Assembly: GCF_030398385.1 (NCBI RefSeq)
Contig: NZ_JAOAOQ010000043.1
Span: 1-47,775 of the forward strand
Length of the DNA stretch: 47,775 nucleotides
Reading direction: 5' to 3'
Source: Aquibium sp. ELW1220
GTDB taxonomy: Bacteria > Pseudomonadota > Alphaproteobacteria > Rhizobiales > Rhizobiaceae
Below, piece after piece: positions 45,446 to 47,775 of the stretch. Each line of letters starts with the position of its first letter. Within the stretch, counting starts at the first letter, position 1. Both the position numbers and the translations under genes were made by a program. A model generated the notes under the pieces. That model saw only the letters and a list, made by a program, of their open reading frames with translations, had not been told where the DNA came from and did no database searches.

Positions 45446-46325
45446 GCAACCTCCCCAGGATACGGGCGAAGCGTCCGGCACGCGCCGGTGGGGTCGCATA
45501 GCCGAATGCCCCGAGCGTCGGCGCGAGCACGCGCAGCGCCTCGCGCACCTGCCACTCCGGCATCGCGCGGTGCTTGCCCACGCTGTCGGCATGCACGCTG
45601 CCCGCCGCCGCACGCACGCCGTCTTCGTCCATGGGAAGGCCGAGCCGGTCAAACAGCCCGCGCATCGCGCCCACCGGATCGGCCACGATGTGCTCGTAGC
45701 GTATCTCGTGGTAGTTCGCCCCGGCCATCGCCCCGTGCCGTCGGCCGACGGAGACGCTGTTCACCCAGTGCTGCGCGTTGAAGACGTGCGAATGGCGCAG
45801 ATAGGTGTGGTAAGTGAGCTTCAGTCCGTTCCACCGCCGGATCCGATCGGTGCCGAAGAAGACCTTCTTCCAGAACGCGCTCTCCGGCGCGACATGGTCG
45901 CAGAACGCGACGTCGCGCCCGTCGCGCAGCAGGTGCACGACCTGCGCCCGCGGGAAGATGCGCAGCAACAGCGGCAGCGCGTAACCGGTCTCGCAGAGCT
46001 TCCAACCCCAGGGAGCGCCGTCCGGCCGCCCGCGCAGATGCCCCGTCAGCACGTCGCGCGCCAGCGCCGATATCTCTTCGTCGCCCTGCGAGAAAAGCCT
46101 GGAGAAGTCGGGAAAATGCCGCTCGACCAGCGGCTCCACCAGCCGCAGGATGTCTGCCGAATCCTCCGACTCGTTGCGTCGGTCGCCGAGCCACACGCCG
46201 CCGGCCATCACGAGCCGGGCGAGCAGACGGCTTCCCGAGTGCGACTTGCAGTAGAAGACGACCGGCGGCGGAATCATCGAGAGGTCGTGACGCAATTGCG
46301 TGATGGTGTCCGGCAGAGCCGTCAT
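45435..46325 (-). CDS. Sulfotransferase (PAPS-dependent)
   Basis: 296 residues. VVFYCKSHSGSRLLARLV is the 5'-phosphosulfate loop (S-H-S-G-S-R), and VVHLLRDGRDVAFCDHV the 3'-phosphate segment (R-D-G-R-D). This is the third sulfotransferase of the window, with no strong likeness to the other two in the loop region. It is the first gene of the run 46325-42227 and probably shares its promoter with the divergent glycosyltransferase region (46326-46373). Confidence 0.82.
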   Translation of the reverse strand: MTALPDTITQLRHDLSMIPPPVVFYCKSHSGSRLLARLVMAGGVWLGDRRNESEDSADILRLVEPLVERHFPDFSRLFSQGDEEISALARDVLTGHLRGRPDGAPWGWKLCETGYALPLLLRIFPRAQVVHLLRDGRDVAFCDHVAPESAFWKKVFFGTDRIRRWNGLKLTYHTYLRHSHVFNAQHWVNSVSVGRRHGAMAGANYHEIRYEHIVADPVGAMRGLFDRLGLPMDEDGVRAAAGSVHADSVGKHRAMPEWQVREALRVLAPTLGAFGYATPPARAGRFARILGRLRAS

Positions 46326-46373
46326 CTATGCGTCTTCCGGTGTGCATCCCGCAACCATACGCGAGACTTGGGC

Positions 46374-47459
46374 ATGTCAGCAGATTCCGGCAGGCACGGC
46401 AAGATAACCGTCGTCCTCCCGTTTCCCGGCTTCGGCGGCGGCGAGCGCCTGCTGTCGCAGATCTGCCGCTCGCTTCGCCAGGACGGCCATCGTGTCGAGC
46501 TGCGCATCGACACCCACAGACCGCTGGACGGGAGTTCGCTCGCTGCGTGGTTCGAAGGCGCGATCGACGGCTGGCGCAGAATTGCGCCCGACGACGCGCC
46601 CCTGGCCGTCTCCGCGATCGCCGAGCCCGACACCGGCGCTGTCGTCTGGTGCAATTTTCCGCAGGCACTGTCGCTTGCACCCGCGGTGTCGGCCGCGCGG
46701 CGTTCGTTGCGCCAGGTCGCCTTCCTGTTCAATTCCACCGACGGCGGCGACCGCCTGCGCGCCATGGCGCCCTGCATCGACCTCGTCATCGCCGAAAGCC
46801 TCGACGCGCTGGCCAGCATCGGCGCGATGCGCCTCGACGCCCCGCCGGCGCGGCTGATCCCCAGCGCTCCCTTCGTGCTGCCGGTCCCGCGCGCCGCGCG
46901 AAACGACGGCCGCCTGCTCGTCGGATTCATCGGCCGCATGGACCCGATCAAGGACCCGCATGCCGTGCTGCGCACCGCCGCCCGTCTCCCCGCGGCGGGC
47001 TTCTCCTTCGTGATCGCCGGCGGGGGCGAGATGCAGCGCGAAGTGCGCCGCCACGCCCTGATCCTGTCGCTCCGGCGAAGCATCCGCTGGCGCGGCCATC
47101 TCGACGACGAAGCGCTCGCCCGGCAGTTCGCCGCGCTCGACGTCCTTCTCGTCCCGTCGCGGATCGATGGCCGCCCGCTCGTCGTCCAGGAGGCGCAGCG
47201 GCGCGGCGTGGCCGTGGTAGCGAGCCGCGTCGGCGGCATCCCCGAACTCGTCGAGGACGGCGTCACGGGCCTCCTGTGCGAGGCCGGCGACGACACCGCC
47301 TTCACGGCAGCGCTGCTTCGCCTGCGCGACGATCCGGCTCTGCGCCTGGCTTTGGCCGACGCGGCTCGGCGGCGCGCCGAGGCGCAGGAGCCGCTCGCCG
47401 AACGACTCGTCCGCTACAAGGAGGCCATTACCGGAACCAAAGCCCCCCACCCCGCCTGA
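46374..47459 (+). CDS. GT4-family glycosyltransferase
   Basis: 361 residues from the ATG at 46374. ITVVLPFPGFGGGERLLSQI is the N-terminal acceptor lobe. LLVGFIGRMDPIKDPHAVL and ASRVGGIPELVEDGVTGLL (the E-x7-E-like segment) are GT4 donor-binding motifs. It adds one sugar to a growing glycan. It diverges from the sulfotransferase gene. The long frame starting at 45117 is antisense to the sulfotransferase and is discarded. Confidence 0.88.
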   Translation: MSADSGRHGKITVVLPFPGFGGGERLLSQICRSLRQDGHRVELRIDTHRPLDGSSLAAWFEGAIDGWRRIAPDDAPLAVSAIAEPDTGAVVWCNFPQALSLAPAVSAARRSLRQVAFLFNSTDGGDRLRAMAPCIDLVIAESLDALASIGAMRLDAPPARLIPSAPFVLPVPRAARNDGRLLVGFIGRMDPIKDPHAVLRTAARLPAAGFSFVIAGGGEMQREVRRHALILSLRRSIRWRGHLDDEALARQFAALDVLLVPSRIDGRPLVVQEAQRRGVAVVASRVGGIPELVEDGVTGLLCEAGDDTAFTAALLRLRDDPALRLALADAARRRAEAQEPLAERLVRYKEAITGTKAPHPA

Positions 47460-47775
47460 TTGCCGTGGCCGCATGGCAGAACCGCCCGGGTCAACCCAGA
47501 CAGCGGTCAGTGGTGAGAAGCTAGACCACGCGAGGGGACATGACCTGCTTTGCTCACCCCTAGCCAGGCTACCGCCGGTGCCGCGGCGTCGGAGGAAATG
47601 CGGGGACAGTTTACTTAATTCGACAAGTATTCACGCCTTCTACAGTAGTTACGTTCCGAATTAAGTAATACCCCGACTCCCCGAACCCCCGAAGAAATGG
47701 CGTTGACGATCGTCCCGCGAGCGATTCTGCTGGGTGCATGATTCGCGGTGGTTTTCTGTCGAAGGACGGGCGTGC
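47460..47775. repeat. Inverted-repeat segment at the right window edge
   Basis: A perfect 12-base inverted repeat, TTACTTAATTCG at 47611-47622 with its complement at 47657-47668, around a 34-base AT-rich loop. GGGGACAG directly before the left arm gives GGGGACAGTTTACTTAATTC, a sequence I associate with elements near IS200/RAYT-type transposase genes. Base composition is clearly lower in GC than the neighbours. A gene may begin past the window. No coding region is supported. Confidence 0.5.

Noticed and set aside
1-47775. CRISPR arrays
   Set aside because: No regularly spaced direct repeats of 24-40 bases with unique spacers were seen; the only dense repeats are the glycine codons of the autotransporter.

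Overview
The window looks like chromosome of a GC-rich alphaproteobacterium, most likely of the order Rhizobiales (Mesorhizobium/Phyllobacteriaceae-like). The basis is codon and base use, the short metG-tatD-metallohydrolase run, mgtE, lipB, a DUF6455 protein, and a nuoABCD block with extra small ORFs between the subunit genes. This placement is inferred from gene content; no rRNA is present.

Layout. (1) 1-8.6 kb: the tail of an ISAs1-type transposase, then a surface-polysaccharide-like locus with a large glycosyltransferase, a second putative transferase, an MsbA-like ABC exporter and two sulfotransferases. (2) 8.7-9.7 kb: D-Ala-D-Ala ligase. (3) 10.2-15.6 kb: a giant glycine-rich autotransporter, out of frame at a run of six G. 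(4) 15.9-19.7 kb: a defence module of the Shango type (TerB/ATPase/helicase). The ATPase and helicase are intact, but only the C-terminal about 100 codons of the TerB gene remain. (5) 19.77-25.73 kb: an integrated single-stranded DNA phage of the family Microviridae, bounded by 16-bp repeats with the architecture of a XerC/XerD dif site. (6) 25.9-32.7 kb: housekeeping genes (YbaK-like deacylase, metallo-hydrolase, tatD, metG, DUF6455, mgtE, a lipoprotein, a DUF3606-like protein). (7) 32.9-34.6 kb: a CesT-like chaperone with an unknown acidic partner, and tRNA-Leu(GAG). (8) 34.7-37.3 kb: lipB and ggt. (9) 38.5-41.9 kb: nuoA-nuoB-orf76-orf78-nuoC-orf60-nuoD on the minus strand. (10) 42.2-47.5 kb: a second polysaccharide locus with two epimerases, a sugar nucleotidyltransferase, a methyltransferase, a sulfotransferase and a glycosyltransferase. 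The window ends in an inverted repeat that may be a mobile-element end.

The most interesting part is the 5.9-kb microvirus. All its genes run on the minus strand, in the order holin-like membrane protein, pilot protein VP2, a tiny basic DNA-binding protein of 33 aa, capsid protein VP1, a possible scaffolding protein, an M15 peptidoglycan peptidase, and the HUH replication protein. A holin-like gene plus a peptidase suggests two-component lysis, unlike the single-gene lysis of phiX174. The att repeats suggest that the phage uses the host Xer recombinases at dif, which would place this window at the replication terminus. The sng remnant, autotransporter and phage together make 10-25.7 kb an accessory island between conserved genes.
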